Below, piece after piece: positions 52,587 through 62,232 of a stretch of 64,000 bases of DNA (its first letter is position 1; the number at the start of each line of letters is the position of its first letter). Source of the DNA: Enterococcus_G camelliae (lineage in GTDB: Bacteria; Bacillota; Bacilli; Lactobacillales; Enterococcaceae); assembly GCF_042685105.1 (NCBI RefSeq), contig NZ_JBHUMO010000052.1, positions 3,368 to 67,367 on the forward strand. Reading direction: 5' to 3'. The notes beneath the pieces were generated by a model, which searched no databases, was not told the origin of the DNA, and saw nothing but the letters and a program-made list of their open reading frames with translations. A program made the position numbers and the translations under genes.

Positions 52587-53253
52587 GTACTGTCGAAAGC
52601 CAATTATTCGAAATTTAACAATTGTCGAATGCTTGTTACCCTTAGCAATTTATCCAGAAATTTGTGTTGAATGCCAAAAAAAATTTCAGCGAATTGATGA
52701 GAACTGTTGTCCATATTGTTCCAGACAACAATCAACCAAAATGATTTGTTCAGATTGTGAGAAATGGGCAAAATTATATCCAGAATATCACTTTCAACAT
52801 ACAGCCTTGTATCAGTACAATCAAGGAATGAAAGAGTGGATATACCGTTTTAAATTTTTAGGCGATATTCAGTTGGCCTCGACCTTTTCCAAGGAGTTAA
52901 ATAAAGCAATTCATAAGCAAAAGGTAGACATTGTATGTCCAATCCCCCTATCAAATAAAAGAAAACAAGAGCGGGGGTATAACCAAGTGGAGGAAATATT
53001 GAAAGCGGCGAAAGTACCGTACCAATTATTATTGAGTAAAAGAGATGACCTTTCACCCCAAAGTGAAAAAACGAAAGAAGAACGCCTAAAAATGAGTCAA
53101 CCTTTTGAACTTTCATGGACAGATAAAATGACCGATTGTTCAATTTTAATTGTTGATGATGTTTATACAACTGGTCGAACAATGTTGCATGCAATTGACT
53201 GTTTTAAAGAGCTGACTAGGGTGAAAATAAAAACATTCTCATTGGCACGATAG
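52576..53253 (+). CDS. comFC: Competence phosphoribosyltransferase-like protein ComFC
   Basis: A 225-residue protein with an N-terminal zinc-binding region (CKYC near residue 3 and CCPYCSRQ near residue 40) and a C-terminal phosphoribosyltransferase fold with the PRPP loop ILIVDDVYTTGRTM near residue 192. ComFC works with ComFA in DNA uptake. Both genes appear intact here, so the system is not obviously decayed. Confidence 0.9.
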   Translation: MDCKYCRKPIIRNLTIVECLLPLAIYPEICVECQKKFQRIDENCCPYCSRQQSTKMICSDCEKWAKLYPEYHFQHTALYQYNQGMKEWIYRFKFLGDIQLASTFSKELNKAIHKQKVDIVCPIPLSNKRKQERGYNQVEEILKAAKVPYQLLLSKRDDLSPQSEKTKEERLKMSQPFELSWTDKMTDCSILIVDDVYTTGRTMLHAIDCFKELTRVKIKTFSLAR

Positions 53254-53279
53254 ACTTTTTCAATTTGTTAACGATTTCT

Positions 53280-53308
53280 TTTACTTTTCTTATTCTTTTG
53301 GTTATACT
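53280..53308 (+). promoter_or_regulatory. Candidate promoter of hpf
   Basis: TTTACT (53280-53285) and TATACT (53303-53308) are separated by 17 bases, 70 bases before the hpf ATG. Confidence 0.5.
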
Positions 53309-53377
53309 ATTAGTGTAGAAAGAAATAAGAGTGGTCCTTTATTTCTTTTGAATTGGTAGATGAAAGGGGCAATTGTT

Positions 53378-53920
53378 ATGTTTAAGTATAATGTTCGTGG
53401 AGAAAATATCGAGGTTACAGAAGCAATCAGAGATTACGTAGTCAAAAAAGTTGGCAAGTTAGAACGCTACTTTAGTGATGTACCAGATGCGACTGCACAC
53501 GTAAACCTAAAAGTGTATTCTGACAAAACGGCAAAAGTCGAAGTAACGATTCCACTTCCATATCTTGTATTAAGAGCTGAAGAAACTTCTCCAGATTTGT
53601 ATGCAAGTGTTGATTTGGTAGTTGATAAACTAGAACGCCAAATACGAAAATTTAAAACAAAAATTAACCGGAAATCTCGTGAGGTAGTTATTCCTGATAA
53701 TATTGCAATTCCTCCATTTGAAAAAGAGGAAGAAGTAGCTGAGTTGGAAATCGTCCGTACAAAGAGACTTTCATTGAAACCAATGGATAGTGAAGAAGCT
53801 GTCTTGCAAATGAATATGTTGGGTCATAATTTCTTTATCTTTGAAGATGCAGAATCAAATGGAACAAGTATTGTGTATCGTCGGAAAGATGGAAAGTATG
53901 GGTTGATTGAAACAAATTAA
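53378..53920 (+). CDS. hpf: Long ribosome hibernation promoting factor
   Basis: A 180-residue long-form HPF. The N-terminal S30AE/YfiA domain (FKYNVRGENIEVTEAIRDYV, residues 2-100) binds the small subunit. The C-terminal domain (about 120-180, with MDSEEAVLQMNMLGHNFFIF) pairs two ribosomes into 100S dimers in stationary phase. An in-frame ATG at 53360 lies ahead of the AAAGGGG site, so the ATG at 53378 is used, which also matches the family opening. Confidence 0.95.
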   Translation: MFKYNVRGENIEVTEAIRDYVVKKVGKLERYFSDVPDATAHVNLKVYSDKTAKVEVTIPLPYLVLRAEETSPDLYASVDLVVDKLERQIRKFKTKINRKSREVVIPDNIAIPPFEKEEEVAELEIVRTKRLSLKPMDSEEAVLQMNMLGHNFFIFEDAESNGTSIVYRRKDGKYGLIETN

Positions 53921-53933
53921 TCATTTTGATTCT

Positions 53934-53971
53934 AAAAAGGCACTCCTAGTTGTCATTGGGGTGCCTTTTTT
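53934..53971 (+). terminator. Terminator after hpf
   Basis: AAGGCACTCC pairs with GGGGTGCCTT, with one G-T pair, and is followed by Ts. Confidence 0.9.
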
Positions 53972-54086
53972 TGATTATCCGTAACTTAATCGATAGAAAA
54001 TATTTCAATTCTTGACAAGTAATGATAAAATGGTTTGGAGACTTTCATATGAATTTGAAAAAGGATTGAAGGAGAATTATATACGA

Positions 54087-56591
54087 ATGGCCAATTTGTT
54101 AAAAACAATTATTGAAAATGATAAAAAAGAACTTCGAAGATTAGACCATATTGCCAAAAAAGTTGAGGCCTTTGCTGATCAAATGGCTGCTTTAAGTGAT
54201 GAACAACTCCAGGCAAAAACGAATGAATTTCGGGACCGTTTCAATGCGGGAGAAACATTGGACCAACTATTACCAGAAGCTTTTGCAGTTGTGCGAGAAG
54301 CAGCGAAACGTGTACTGGGACTATATCCATATCATGTGCAATTAATGGGTGGGATTGTGTTGCATGATGGTAACATCCCCGAAATGCGTACTGGTGAAGG
54401 AAAAACGTTGACAGCTACTATGCCGGTTTATCTAAATGCTTTATCCGGAAAGGGAGTGCACGTTGTCACTGTAAATGAATATTTAGCAACACGTGACTCT
54501 ACTGAAATGGGTGAGTTATATAATTTCTTGGGGATGACGGTTGGACTAAACATTAATTCATTGTCTTCTGAAGAAAAAAGAGCTGCTTATGCATGTGACA
54601 TTACTTATAGCACAAATAATGAACTTGGGTTTGACTATTTACGTGACAATATGGTTGTTTATCGTCATCAGATGGTTCAAAGACCGTTGAATTATGCGAT
54701 TGTCGATGAAGTGGACTCAATTTTAATCGACGAAGCACGGACACCACTTATCATATCTGGACAAGCTGAGAAATCGACGGCTTTATATATTCGTGCGGAT
54801 AACTTTGTCAAGAAACTCAAAGAAGAAGATGATTACAAAATCGACTTGCAATCAAAAACAATTGGGTTTACTGAATTAGGAATTGAAAAAGCAGAAGAGA
54901 ACTTTGGTTTGACCAATTTGTATGATATCGAGAATACAGCGTTGACACACCATCTTGATCAAGCTTTGCGTGCAAACTACATTATGATTCGTGATATTGA
55001 CTATGTGGTGCAGGAAAATAAAGTTTTAATTGTTGACCAATTTACTGGTCGTATTATGGATGGTCGTCGTTATTCTGACGGCTTACACCAAGCAATCGAA
55101 GCCAAAGAAGGCGTTGAGATTGAAGATGAAACCAAGACAATGGCAACCATTACGTTCCAGAATTTTTTCAGAATGTATAAAAAGCTAGCTGGGATGACCG
55201 GTACAGCGAAAACAGAGGAAGAAGAATTCCGGGAAATTTATAATATTCAAGTTATTCAAATCCCGACCAATCGGCCTGTTATTCGTGATGATCGAGCAGA
55301 TTTACTTTATCCAACTTTAGAAAGTAAATTCAAAGCGGTTGTTCAAGATATTAAAGAACGTTATCGAAAAGGACAACCTATATTAGTGGGGACTGTGGCA
55401 GTTGAAACGTCAGAGTTGCTATCTAATTTATTAAACCAAGAAAAAGTACCCCATGAAGTATTGAATGCCAAAAACCATTTTAAAGAAGCGGAAATCATTC
55501 TGAATGCTGGTCAAAAGGGCGCTGTCACAATTGCTACAAATATGGCTGGTCGTGGTACAGATATTAAGCTTGGATTAGGTGTTGCTGAAGTTGGAGGACT
55601 TGCTGTTATTGGGACTGAACGACATGAATCGCGAAGAATTGATAATCAGCTTCGTGGTCGATCAGGACGTCAAGGTGACCCAGGTATTTCTCAATTTTAT
55701 CTTTCATTAGAAGATGATTTGATGAAACGTTTTGGTTCGGAACGAATCAAATCATTTTTAGAACGTTTGAAAATAGACGAGGAAGACGCGGTTATTCAAA
55801 GTCGTATGTTGACCAAACAAGTTGAGTCAGCTCAGAAACGTGTAGAAGGAAATAACTATGATACACGGAAAAATGTCTTACAATATGATGATGTGATGCG
55901 TGAACAACGCGAAGTGATTTATAAACAGCGTCAACAAGTGATTATGGAAGATCAAACACTTTCTGATCAATTACTTGGTATGGTACGTCGAACGATTGAC
56001 CGAATGGTTGACAGTCATACCCAGTTAGACCAAAAAGAGTGGAATTATGAGGGAATCGTTGATTTTGCAAGTAGTGCACTGGTGCATGAAGATAGTATTT
56101 CTGTTGATCAATTAACGGGAAAGACCGTTCAAGAAATCAAAGATGATTTATACAATCGAGCAAAAACTATTTTTGATAAAAAAGCCGAACAATTGAATAG
56201 TCCGGAACAGTTGCTTGAATTTGAAAAGGTCGTAATTTTACGAGTAGTCGATTCCAAGTGGACGGACCATATTGATGCAATGGATCAACTTCGCCAATCA
56301 ATTGGGTTACGGGCATATGGTCAAAACAATCCATTGGTTGAATACCAAACTGAAGGATATTCGATGTTTGAGGCAATGGTTGGTGCAATAGAGTATGAAG
56401 TGACGCGGCTATTTATGAAAGCTGAAATTCGTCAAAATATTCAACGCGAACAAGTCGCTCAAGGAGAAGCCGAGCAGGAAGAACCAGCTGCTCCGCAAAA
56501 ACCCGTTCATGTGAAGAAAGTTGGAAGAAATGATCCTTGCCCATGTGGTAGTGGAAAAAAATACAAAAATTGTCATGGTAAAGGGATTTAA
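54087..56591 (+). CDS. secA: Protein translocase ATPase SecA
   Basis: An 834-residue motor. It has Walker A MRTGEGKTLT near residue 98, DEVDSILIDEA near residue 207, helicase domain II (ATNMAGRGTDIKLG and GRSGRQGDPG), the scaffold and wing regions, and a C-terminal zinc tail CPCGSGKKYKNCHG. It drives Sec-dependent export through SecYEG. The frame is open from 54012, but AAGGAG and the family opening MANLLK point to the ATG at 54087; the spacing of 12 is a little long. Confidence 0.96.
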   Translation: MANLLKTIIENDKKELRRLDHIAKKVEAFADQMAALSDEQLQAKTNEFRDRFNAGETLDQLLPEAFAVVREAAKRVLGLYPYHVQLMGGIVLHDGNIPEMRTGEGKTLTATMPVYLNALSGKGVHVVTVNEYLATRDSTEMGELYNFLGMTVGLNINSLSSEEKRAAYACDITYSTNNELGFDYLRDNMVVYRHQMVQRPLNYAIVDEVDSILIDEARTPLIISGQAEKSTALYIRADNFVKKLKEEDDYKIDLQSKTIGFTELGIEKAEENFGLTNLYDIENTALTHHLDQALRANYIMIRDIDYVVQENKVLIVDQFTGRIMDGRRYSDGLHQAIEAKEGVEIEDETKTMATITFQNFFRMYKKLAGMTGTAKTEEEEFREIYNIQVIQIPTNRPVIRDDRADLLYPTLESKFKAVVQDIKERYRKGQPILVGTVAVETSELLSNLLNQEKVPHEVLNAKNHFKEAEIILNAGQKGAVTIATNMAGRGTDIKLGLGVAEVGGLAVIGTERHESRRIDNQLRGRSGRQGDPGISQFYLSLEDDLMKRFGSERIKSFLERLKIDEEDAVIQSRMLTKQVESAQKRVEGNNYDTRKNVLQYDDVMREQREVIYKQRQQVIMEDQTLSDQLLGMVRRTIDRMVDSHTQLDQKEWNYEGIVDFASSALVHEDSISVDQLTGKTVQEIKDDLYNRAKTIFDKKAEQLNSPEQLLEFEKVVILRVVDSKWTDHIDAMDQLRQSIGLRAYGQNNPLVEYQTEGYSMFEAMVGAIEYEVTRLFMKAEIRQNIQREQVAQGEAEQEEPAAPQKPVHVKKVGRNDPCPCGSGKKYKNCHGKGI

Positions 56592-56600
56592 AAGCCACAG

Positions 56601-56633
56601 AAAGCTGGTCAGCAGTCGTTGTCCAGCTTTTTT
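56601..56633 (+). terminator. Terminator after secA
   Basis: AAGCTGG pairs with CCAGCTT across a loop of about thirteen bases, followed by six Ts. Confidence 0.85.
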
Positions 56634-56663
56634 ATGCCAAAGAGTATATTGGAGGAAATGAAA

Positions 56664-57771
56664 ATGGAAGTTTTTGAAATTAAAAATGAGTTAAATGACA
56701 TGCACCAAAAAATCAATAGTTTTAGGAGGTCTCTTTGACTTAGATAAATTGGAAGAAGGAATTGCAGAAGCAGAACATCGAATGGCTGAGCCCGGATTTT
56801 GGGATGATACGCAAAATGCACAGAAAATTATCAATGAAAATAATAGTAATAAAGAGGCTTTCGATCAGTTTCATGAACTTGAGAGTGAACTGGAAGATTT
56901 GGACGTTTTGCTTGAGATGGTTCAAGAAGAATCAGATGCTGAAATGGAATCTGAACTATTCACACGATCAAGTGAACTTCGTGAAAAAATGAATGTTTAT
57001 GAATTAGCGATGTTGTTAGATGGCCCGTATGATCACAATCATGCAATCATTGAACTGCATCCAGGAGCAGGAGGCACCGAATCCCAGGATTGGGGCAGCA
57101 TGCTTTTAAGAATGTATCAAAGATGGGCAGATAAAAGAGGATTTCAAGTGGAAACACTTGATTATCTTCCAGGTGATGAAGCGGGGATTAAGAGTGTCTC
57201 CCTCTTAATTAAGGGGCGAAATGCATATGGCTATCTAAAATCTGAAAAGGGTGTCCACCGTTTAGTGAGAATTTCACCTTTTGACTCGGCAAATCGTCGC
57301 CATACTTCTTTTTGTTCTGTGGATGTGATGCCTGAGTTAGATGATACGATTGCTATCGGCATCAATCCAGATGACCTAAAAATTGATACTTACCGTGCAA
57401 GTGGAGCAGGTGGTCAACATATTAATAAGACGGAATCTGCTGTTCGTATTACTCACTTGCCTACTGGAACGGTGGTTGCTAGTCAAGCGCAACGTTCTCA
57501 ATTAAAAAATAGAGAACAAGCAATGGGAATGTTAAAAGCCAAATTATACCAACTAGCATTGGAAAAACAAGAACAAGAAGCAGCAGCATTAAGAGGGGAA
57601 CAAATGGAAATTGGTTGGGGTTCGCAAATACGTTCTTATGTCTTCCATCCATATTCAATGGTAAAAGATCATCGTACCAACTATGAAACAGGAAATGTTC
57701 AAGCAGTGATGGACGGCGAGATTGATGGGTTTATTGATGCGTATTTAAAGCAAAAATTAAATCAAGCGTAA
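56664..57771 (+). CDS. prfB: Peptide chain release factor 2, made by programmed +1 frameshift
   Basis: The gene is split: 24 codons from 56664 end at an in-frame TGA (56736-56738), and the remainder continues in the +1 frame from 56737. The total is 368 residues, normal for RF2. The second part has the stop-recognition tripeptide SPF (RISPFDSANRR) and the catalytic GGQ (GAGGQHINKTE). RF2 reads TGA and TAA, so scarcity of RF2 favours the shift and makes more of it. GGAGGA lies seven bases before the ATG; the ATG at 56658 is too close to it. Confidence 0.95.
56724..56739 (+). promoter_or_regulatory. RF2 programmed frameshift site
   Basis: AGGAGG TCT CTT TGA C: an internal Shine-Dalgarno-like AGGAGG, the slippery CTT and the TGA stop followed by C. 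This is the classic RF2 autoregulatory signal; the ribosome slips from CTT to TTT and continues with GAC. Confidence 0.95.
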
Positions 57772-57831
57772 AAAAAGTTAACAAATTGACATCTTTTTGT
57801 AACTTGCTGAAAATTAGCTGCAATAATGCAA

Positions 57832-57840
57832 TGGTATAAT
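57832..57840 (+). promoter_or_regulatory. Extended -10 promoter element before ftsE
   Basis: TGGTATAAT is a full extended -10, 34 bases before the ftsE ATG. No convincing -35 is present; extended -10 promoters can act without one. Confidence 0.55.
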
Positions 57841-57873
57841 GTCTCCAGACGAAGAAAGGATTTGTGAAAAGCC

Positions 57874-58560
57874 ATGATTGAAATGCAGGATGTTTTGAAA
57901 AAATATTCAAACGGTACGACCGCCATCCGAAACATATCCGTATCGATTAATCAAGGTGAATTTGTTTATGTTGTTGGGCCTTCAGGTGCCGGAAAATCAA
58001 CGTTTATCAAATTGATGTATCGAGAAGAGAAAGCAACGAAAGGAACATTAAAAGTTGCCGGTTATGACTTATTAAAAATAAAGAATCGAGAAATTCCCTA
58101 TTTAAGAAGAGAAATAGGAGTTGTCTTTCAAGATTATAAATTACTTTCGAAAAAAACTGTTTATGAAAATGTTGCGTATGCAATGCAAGTAATTGGCAAA
58201 AAACCACGCGAAATCAAAAAAAGAGTAATGGAAGTTTTGGATTTGGTTGGTTTAAAGCATAAGGTACGTGTTTTCCCTAGTGAACTTTCTGGTGGAGAAC
58301 AACAACGAGTAAGTATTGCACGAGCCATTGTAAACATGCCCAAAGTATTAATCGCAGATGAACCAACCGGAAATTTAGATCCGGAGAATTCATGGGAAAT
58401 TATGAGATTATTGGATCGGATTAATTCTCAAGGAACGACAATCGTTATGGCCACACATAATAGTACGATTGTAAATACCATTCGTCATCGGGTAATTGCG
58501 ATTGAGAACGGACGTATTATTCGAGATCAGGCGGAAGGAGAGTACGGATACGATGATTAG
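57874..58560 (+). CDS. ftsE: Cell division ATP-binding protein FtsE
   Basis: A 228-residue ABC ATPase with Walker A GPSGAGKST near residue 34, signature LSGGEQQRVS near residue 138 and Walker B VLIADEPTGNLD. With FtsX it activates peptidoglycan hydrolases at the septum or side wall. Its stop overlaps the ftsX start (ATGATTAG). Confidence 0.96.
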   Translation: MIEMQDVLKKYSNGTTAIRNISVSINQGEFVYVVGPSGAGKSTFIKLMYREEKATKGTLKVAGYDLLKIKNREIPYLRREIGVVFQDYKLLSKKTVYENVAYAMQVIGKKPREIKKRVMEVLDLVGLKHKVRVFPSELSGGEQQRVSIARAIVNMPKVLIADEPTGNLDPENSWEIMRLLDRINSQGTTIVMATHNSTIVNTIRHRVIAIENGRIIRDQAEGEYGYDD

Positions 58561-59437
58561 AAGATTTTTCCGCCATTTATTAGAAAGCATAAAGAGTTTA
58601 AAACGAAATGGCTGGATGTCAGTTTCCTCGATCAGTGCAGTTGCAATCACACTTAGTTTGTTAGCTGTTTTTGCAGCAATTATCCTAAATGCTGTTAAAT
58701 TAGCTGATGATATGGAAAATAATGTGGATGTCTCTGTTTTTGTTGTTACAGGAGCCAATGAGAATGATAAGAAAGAATTAGAAAAAGAATTGAAAGCAAT
58801 TGATCATGTTAAATCAATTACGTTTTCTAGTAAAGATGCCCAACTAGAAAAAATAAAGGGAAGCTATGGTAAGTCTTGGGACCTTTTTGAGCAAGATAAT
58901 CCTTTGCATGATGTGTATATTGTCAGTGCAACTGATCCTCAGTATGTGAAAGGAATTACAGCAAAAGCTAAGAAAATGACTACTTATGTTCAAGACGCAC
59001 GTTATGGTGATGATTTGTCTGATAAAATTTTCAGTATTGCCAAAGGTGTACGAACTTGGGGACTTGTTGGTTCGATTTTACTTGTGTTTATTGCAATGTT
59101 TTTAATTTCCAATACCATTCGAATCACCATCTTGTCTCGTCAACGAGAGATTCAAATTATGAGACTTGTGGGAGCTAAAAACGGATATATTCGTTGGCCG
59201 TTTTTCTTAGAAGGTGGTTGGATTGGTCTATTAGGGGCGGTTATTCCTGTTTTGATAATCATTTTTGGTTATCAAAAATTTTATTCCATCGCTAACCCTA
59301 TTATGCTACGGTCAAATTATTCATTGGTCACACCAAATGAATTTATGTTCCCAGTGGCAGTTGGTGTACTTATTTTAGGGATGGTCATTGGATCAATTGG
59401 TTCTGTTATTTCAATGCGCCGCTTTTTAAAAGTTTAA
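58553..59437 (+). CDS. ftsX: Cell division membrane protein FtsX
   Basis: A 294-residue protein with four membrane spans: one near residue 25-45, an extracellular loop of about 120 residues, then three C-terminal spans with RQREIQIMRLVGAKNGYIRW between them. It transmits FtsE ATPase action to hydrolases such as PcsB outside. The frame is open further upstream, but the ATG overlapping the ftsE stop gives the family opening MIRRFFRHLLESIKSLKRN. Confidence 0.95.
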   Translation: MIRRFFRHLLESIKSLKRNGWMSVSSISAVAITLSLLAVFAAIILNAVKLADDMENNVDVSVFVVTGANENDKKELEKELKAIDHVKSITFSSKDAQLEKIKGSYGKSWDLFEQDNPLHDVYIVSATDPQYVKGITAKAKKMTTYVQDARYGDDLSDKIFSIAKGVRTWGLVGSILLVFIAMFLISNTIRITILSRQREIQIMRLVGAKNGYIRWPFFLEGGWIGLLGAVIPVLIIIFGYQKFYSIANPIMLRSNYSLVTPNEFMFPVAVGVLILGMVIGSIGSVISMRRFLKV

Positions 59438-59451
59438 TTTACGAGTAGGTG

Positions 59452-59506
59452 TCCGAATGAAGTTTAAAGATGTGGCTGTCTTTTAAACCTCATTCGGAAT
59501 TTTTTT
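59452..59506 (+). terminator. Terminator after ftsX
   Basis: TCCGAATGAAGTTTAAAGA pairs with TCTTTTAAACCTCATTCGGA, with two irregular positions, and is followed by seven Ts. Confidence 0.9.
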
Positions 59507-59578
59507 ATGGGAGAATACTTGCAAGGAACAAAAGCTTTAGGTAAACTAGATAAGATCTGATTAGATGGAGGTAAAAAT

Positions 59579-60889
59579 ATGGCAAAGCCAACAATTGCAA
59601 TCGTAGGACGACCAAATGTCGGAAAATCTACAGTATTTAATCGAATAGCTGGAGAAAGAATCTCGATTGTTGAAGATACACCAGGAGTGACCCGCGACCG
59701 TATCTATGCTACAGGGGAATGGCTTGGAAAAGAGTTTAGTATCATTGATACAGGTGGAATTGATTTAGGTGATGAACCGTTTATGGAGCAAATCAAACAC
59801 CAAGCAGAAATTGCGATTGATGAGGCCGATGTTATTGTCTTTGTAACAAGTATCCGTGAAGGAATTACGGATGCAGATGAGCTAGTGGCTCAGCTTTTAT
59901 ATCGGAGCAAAAAGCCTGTCATTTTAGCAGTGAATAAAGTAGATAATCCTGAAATGAGAGCAGAAATTTATGAGTTCTATTCACTAGGTTTAGGAGAACC
60001 TTACCCTATTTCAGGTAGCCACGGGCTTGGTCTAGGAGACGTTTTAGATGAAGCTGTGAAGTACTTTAAAGAGGATCAAGAAGAAGTTGATGAGAACAAA
60101 ATAAGATTCAGCTTAATTGGTAGACCAAATGTTGGTAAATCATCATTGATTAATGCCATCTTGGGGGAAGATCGTGTGATCGTTTCTGACATCGAAGGGA
60201 CAACAAGGGATGCTATTGATACGCACTTTACAAGTGATTCTGGCCAAGAATTTACAATGATTGATACTGCAGGAATGCGAAAACGAGGCAAAGTGTATGA
60301 GTCTACTGAAAAGTATAGTGTGATGCGTGCGATGCGAGCAATCGAGCGTTCCGATGTGGTTTTAGTGGTCCTTAATGCGGATGAAGGAATTCGGGAGCAG
60401 GACAAAAAAATAGCTGGTTATGCTCATGAAGAGGGTAGAGGCATCATCATTATTGTCAATAAGTGGGATTTGGTTCAAAAAGAAACCAATACGATGCGCG
60501 ATTTTGAAAAAGAAATTCGTGAGGAATTTCAATATCTTGACTATGCGCCAATTCTATTTGTTTCGGCCAAAACAAAACAACGTTTAAGTCAATTACCTGA
60601 ATTAATCGAAAAGGTTAGTATGAATCAAAATATGCGAGTGCCGTCTGCTGTTCTAAATGATGTGATTATGGATGCGGTAGCAATTAATCCGACACCAACA
60701 GATAAAGGGAAAAGACTAAAGATTTTTTATGCGACTCAGGTTGCTGTAAAGCCACCAACCTTCGTTATCTTTGTAAATGAAGAAGAGTTGATGCATTTTT
60801 CTTATGCACGTTTTTTAGAAAATCAGATTCGGAAGGCCTTTGTCTTTGAAGGAACCCCAATTCGTATCATACCAAGAAGAAGAAAATAG
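59579..60889 (+). CDS. der: Ribosome biogenesis GTPase Der (EngA)
   Basis: A 436-residue protein with two GTPase domains. G1 motifs are GRPNVGKST (residue 9) and GRPNVGKSSL (near residue 180), with NKVD and NKWD as the G4 motifs, and a C-terminal KH-like domain that binds rRNA. Der is needed for 50S subunit maturation. An AGATGGAGG site precedes the ATG. The IS30 element is inserted 67 bases after its stop, leaving the gene intact. Confidence 0.97.
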   Translation: MAKPTIAIVGRPNVGKSTVFNRIAGERISIVEDTPGVTRDRIYATGEWLGKEFSIIDTGGIDLGDEPFMEQIKHQAEIAIDEADVIVFVTSIREGITDADELVAQLLYRSKKPVILAVNKVDNPEMRAEIYEFYSLGLGEPYPISGSHGLGLGDVLDEAVKYFKEDQEEVDENKIRFSLIGRPNVGKSSLINAILGEDRVIVSDIEGTTRDAIDTHFTSDSGQEFTMIDTAGMRKRGKVYESTEKYSVMRAMRAIERSDVVLVVLNADEGIREQDKKIAGYAHEEGRGIIIIVNKWDLVQKETNTMRDFEKEIREEFQYLDYAPILFVSAKTKQRLSQLPELIEKVSMNQNMRVPSAVLNDVIMDAVAINPTPTDKGKRLKIFYATQVAVKPPTFVIFVNEEELMHFSYARFLENQIRKAFVFEGTPIRIIPRRRK

Positions 60890-60943
60890 TGATTTTACCA
60901 CAGATTGATTTTTTTTTCAAAGAAAAATAAGAGATTCAAAATG

Positions 60944-60956
60944 AATCGTTCTTTTC
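60944..60956 (+). repeat. Left copy of 13-bp direct repeat flanking the IS30 element
   Basis: AATCGTTCTTTTC is repeated exactly at 62371-62383. The inverted termini of the element begin immediately inside both copies, so it is read as the target site duplication. Confidence 0.65.
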
Positions 60957-61000
60957 GGTAAGTTGTAAAATGAAATGCATAAAGAAATAAACAAAAAAAT

Positions 61001-61061
61001 CATGTAGATACGTTATACTTAAAAGCGACAAAACCATAAGTATGAAAGAGGTATCTACATG
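61001..61061 (+). promoter_or_regulatory. Hairpin covering the IS30 transposase start, with an internal -10
   Basis: CATGTAGATAC (61001-61011) is the exact complement of GTATCTACATG (61051-61061), which contains the start codon, and ATACTTA (61015-61021) pairs with TAAGTAT (61037-61043). Between the arms lies TATACT (61014-61019), a likely -10. Read-through RNA would hide the start codon; RNA from the inner promoter would lack the left arm and be translatable. Confidence 0.65.
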
Positions 61062-62126
61062 ACTAAAGCCAATTATACCACAGAAAAGCGTCACTTTAAG
61101 CACCTTTCTGACATCCAACGTGGAAAATTAGAACAACTGGCGAAATGCGGTACCTATACACAAGCTGAAATGGCGTGCGAATTAGGAGTCAGTCAATCGA
61201 CTGTTTCCCGCGAATTGAGACGCGGAAAAACGCGCCAACTTGACTATCAACGCAATTATTACGAACAGTATATTGCCGTCTCAGGTGCACGAGTCTATAA
61301 AGAAAATCGCGCAAACTCGCATGCGAGAGATCATCATAAGTATTCTTCAGCCTTTCTTGCTGCTTTGTCAGAAAAGCTAGTACCCAAGAATGGGCTACGG
61401 CTTCACAGTGTGGATACGTTTGTGCAATCCTATAGGAAGTCGCATCCGGAGGAACGCGTGCCATGCACGAAGACCGTTTATGCGTTGATCAATGCTGCTG
61501 TGCTCTCAATTCGTAACATTGATTTACCTATGAAGACCAGGATGCGACCACGAAAGAAAACAGTTTCAGCACCGAAAGGCCGCAATGCTAGACACTTAGG
61601 CCGCAGTATTGAACAACGTGCGCCAGAAGTACTATCAAGAGAAACCTTTGGACATTGGGAAGTTGATTTGGTCTTAGGGAAGAAAACAAAAAATGAGCCC
61701 GTCATCATCACGATGGTTGAACGAAAAACGCGCTACTTTCTCACAAAAAAAGTTTGGGGGAAAAGCGCCGCATTGGTTCAAAAAGGCGTACTTGATTTAA
61801 TGAAAAAACAAGGGCTAGAACAATTCAAGACGCTAACCACGGATAACGGATCTGAATTTTCCACGCTATCTCTCATCGAAGAAAGCTCCTCGGGTGTTCA
61901 GGTATTCTTTACCCATGCGTATGCCTCTTGGGAAAAAGGTACAAATGAAAGACATAATCGTATGCTCCGGGAATTTATCCCGAAGGGTGTCACTCTGAGA
62001 CCCTTGCCCTACTCGCACTTACACGCAATAACCGATACAATCAACAACAGACCAAGAAAAATAATGGGCTACGCAACACCTGCAGAACGACTTCAGGAAG
62101 AACTGGCAAAATTAAAAACCGCATAA
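61059..62126 (+). CDS. IS30-family transposase
   Basis: A 355-residue DDE transposase. The N-terminal helix-turn-helix (YTQAEMACELGVSQSTVSRE, near residues 35-54) binds the ends. The catalytic triad can be placed: Asp in HWEVDLVLGKK, Asp in TTDNGSEF and Glu in WEKGTNERHNRMLREFIPKG, the IS30 signature. The frame is intact, so the element may be active. GAAAGAGG precedes the ATG but lies in the hairpin loop region. Confidence 0.95.
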   Translation: MTKANYTTEKRHFKHLSDIQRGKLEQLAKCGTYTQAEMACELGVSQSTVSRELRRGKTRQLDYQRNYYEQYIAVSGARVYKENRANSHARDHHKYSSAFLAALSEKLVPKNGLRLHSVDTFVQSYRKSHPEERVPCTKTVYALINAAVLSIRNIDLPMKTRMRPRKKTVSAPKGRNARHLGRSIEQRAPEVLSRETFGHWEVDLVLGKKTKNEPVIITMVERKTRYFLTKKVWGKSAALVQKGVLDLMKKQGLEQFKTLTTDNGSEFSTLSLIEESSSGVQVFFTHAYASWEKGTNERHNRMLREFIPKGVTLRPLPYSHLHAITDTINNRPRKIMGYATPAERLQEELAKLKTA

Positions 62127-62232
62127 GGTGGTTCGTTGGTTCCGTAGGATAAAAGAATAGATTGACTGAGTCAAGAGCCGCTTCGCTTCTTCTCTTGACC
62201 CAACCAACCTATTCTTTTGAATCAGAACCACC
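62127..62232 (+). terminator. Large nested hairpin after the transposase gene
   Basis: GGTGGTTC (62127-62134) pairs with GAACCACC (62225-62232), AAAAGAATAG (62151-62160) with CTATTCTTTT (62209-62218), and GTCAAGAG with CTCTTGAC inside. It probably ends the transposase message within the element. The following 62233-62370 holds only the right terminus. Confidence 0.65.

Noticed and set aside
56695..56740. Start of prfB in the downstream frame near 56695
   Set aside because: The upstream 24 codons plus the classic frameshift site explain the gene; this start has no ribosome binding site.
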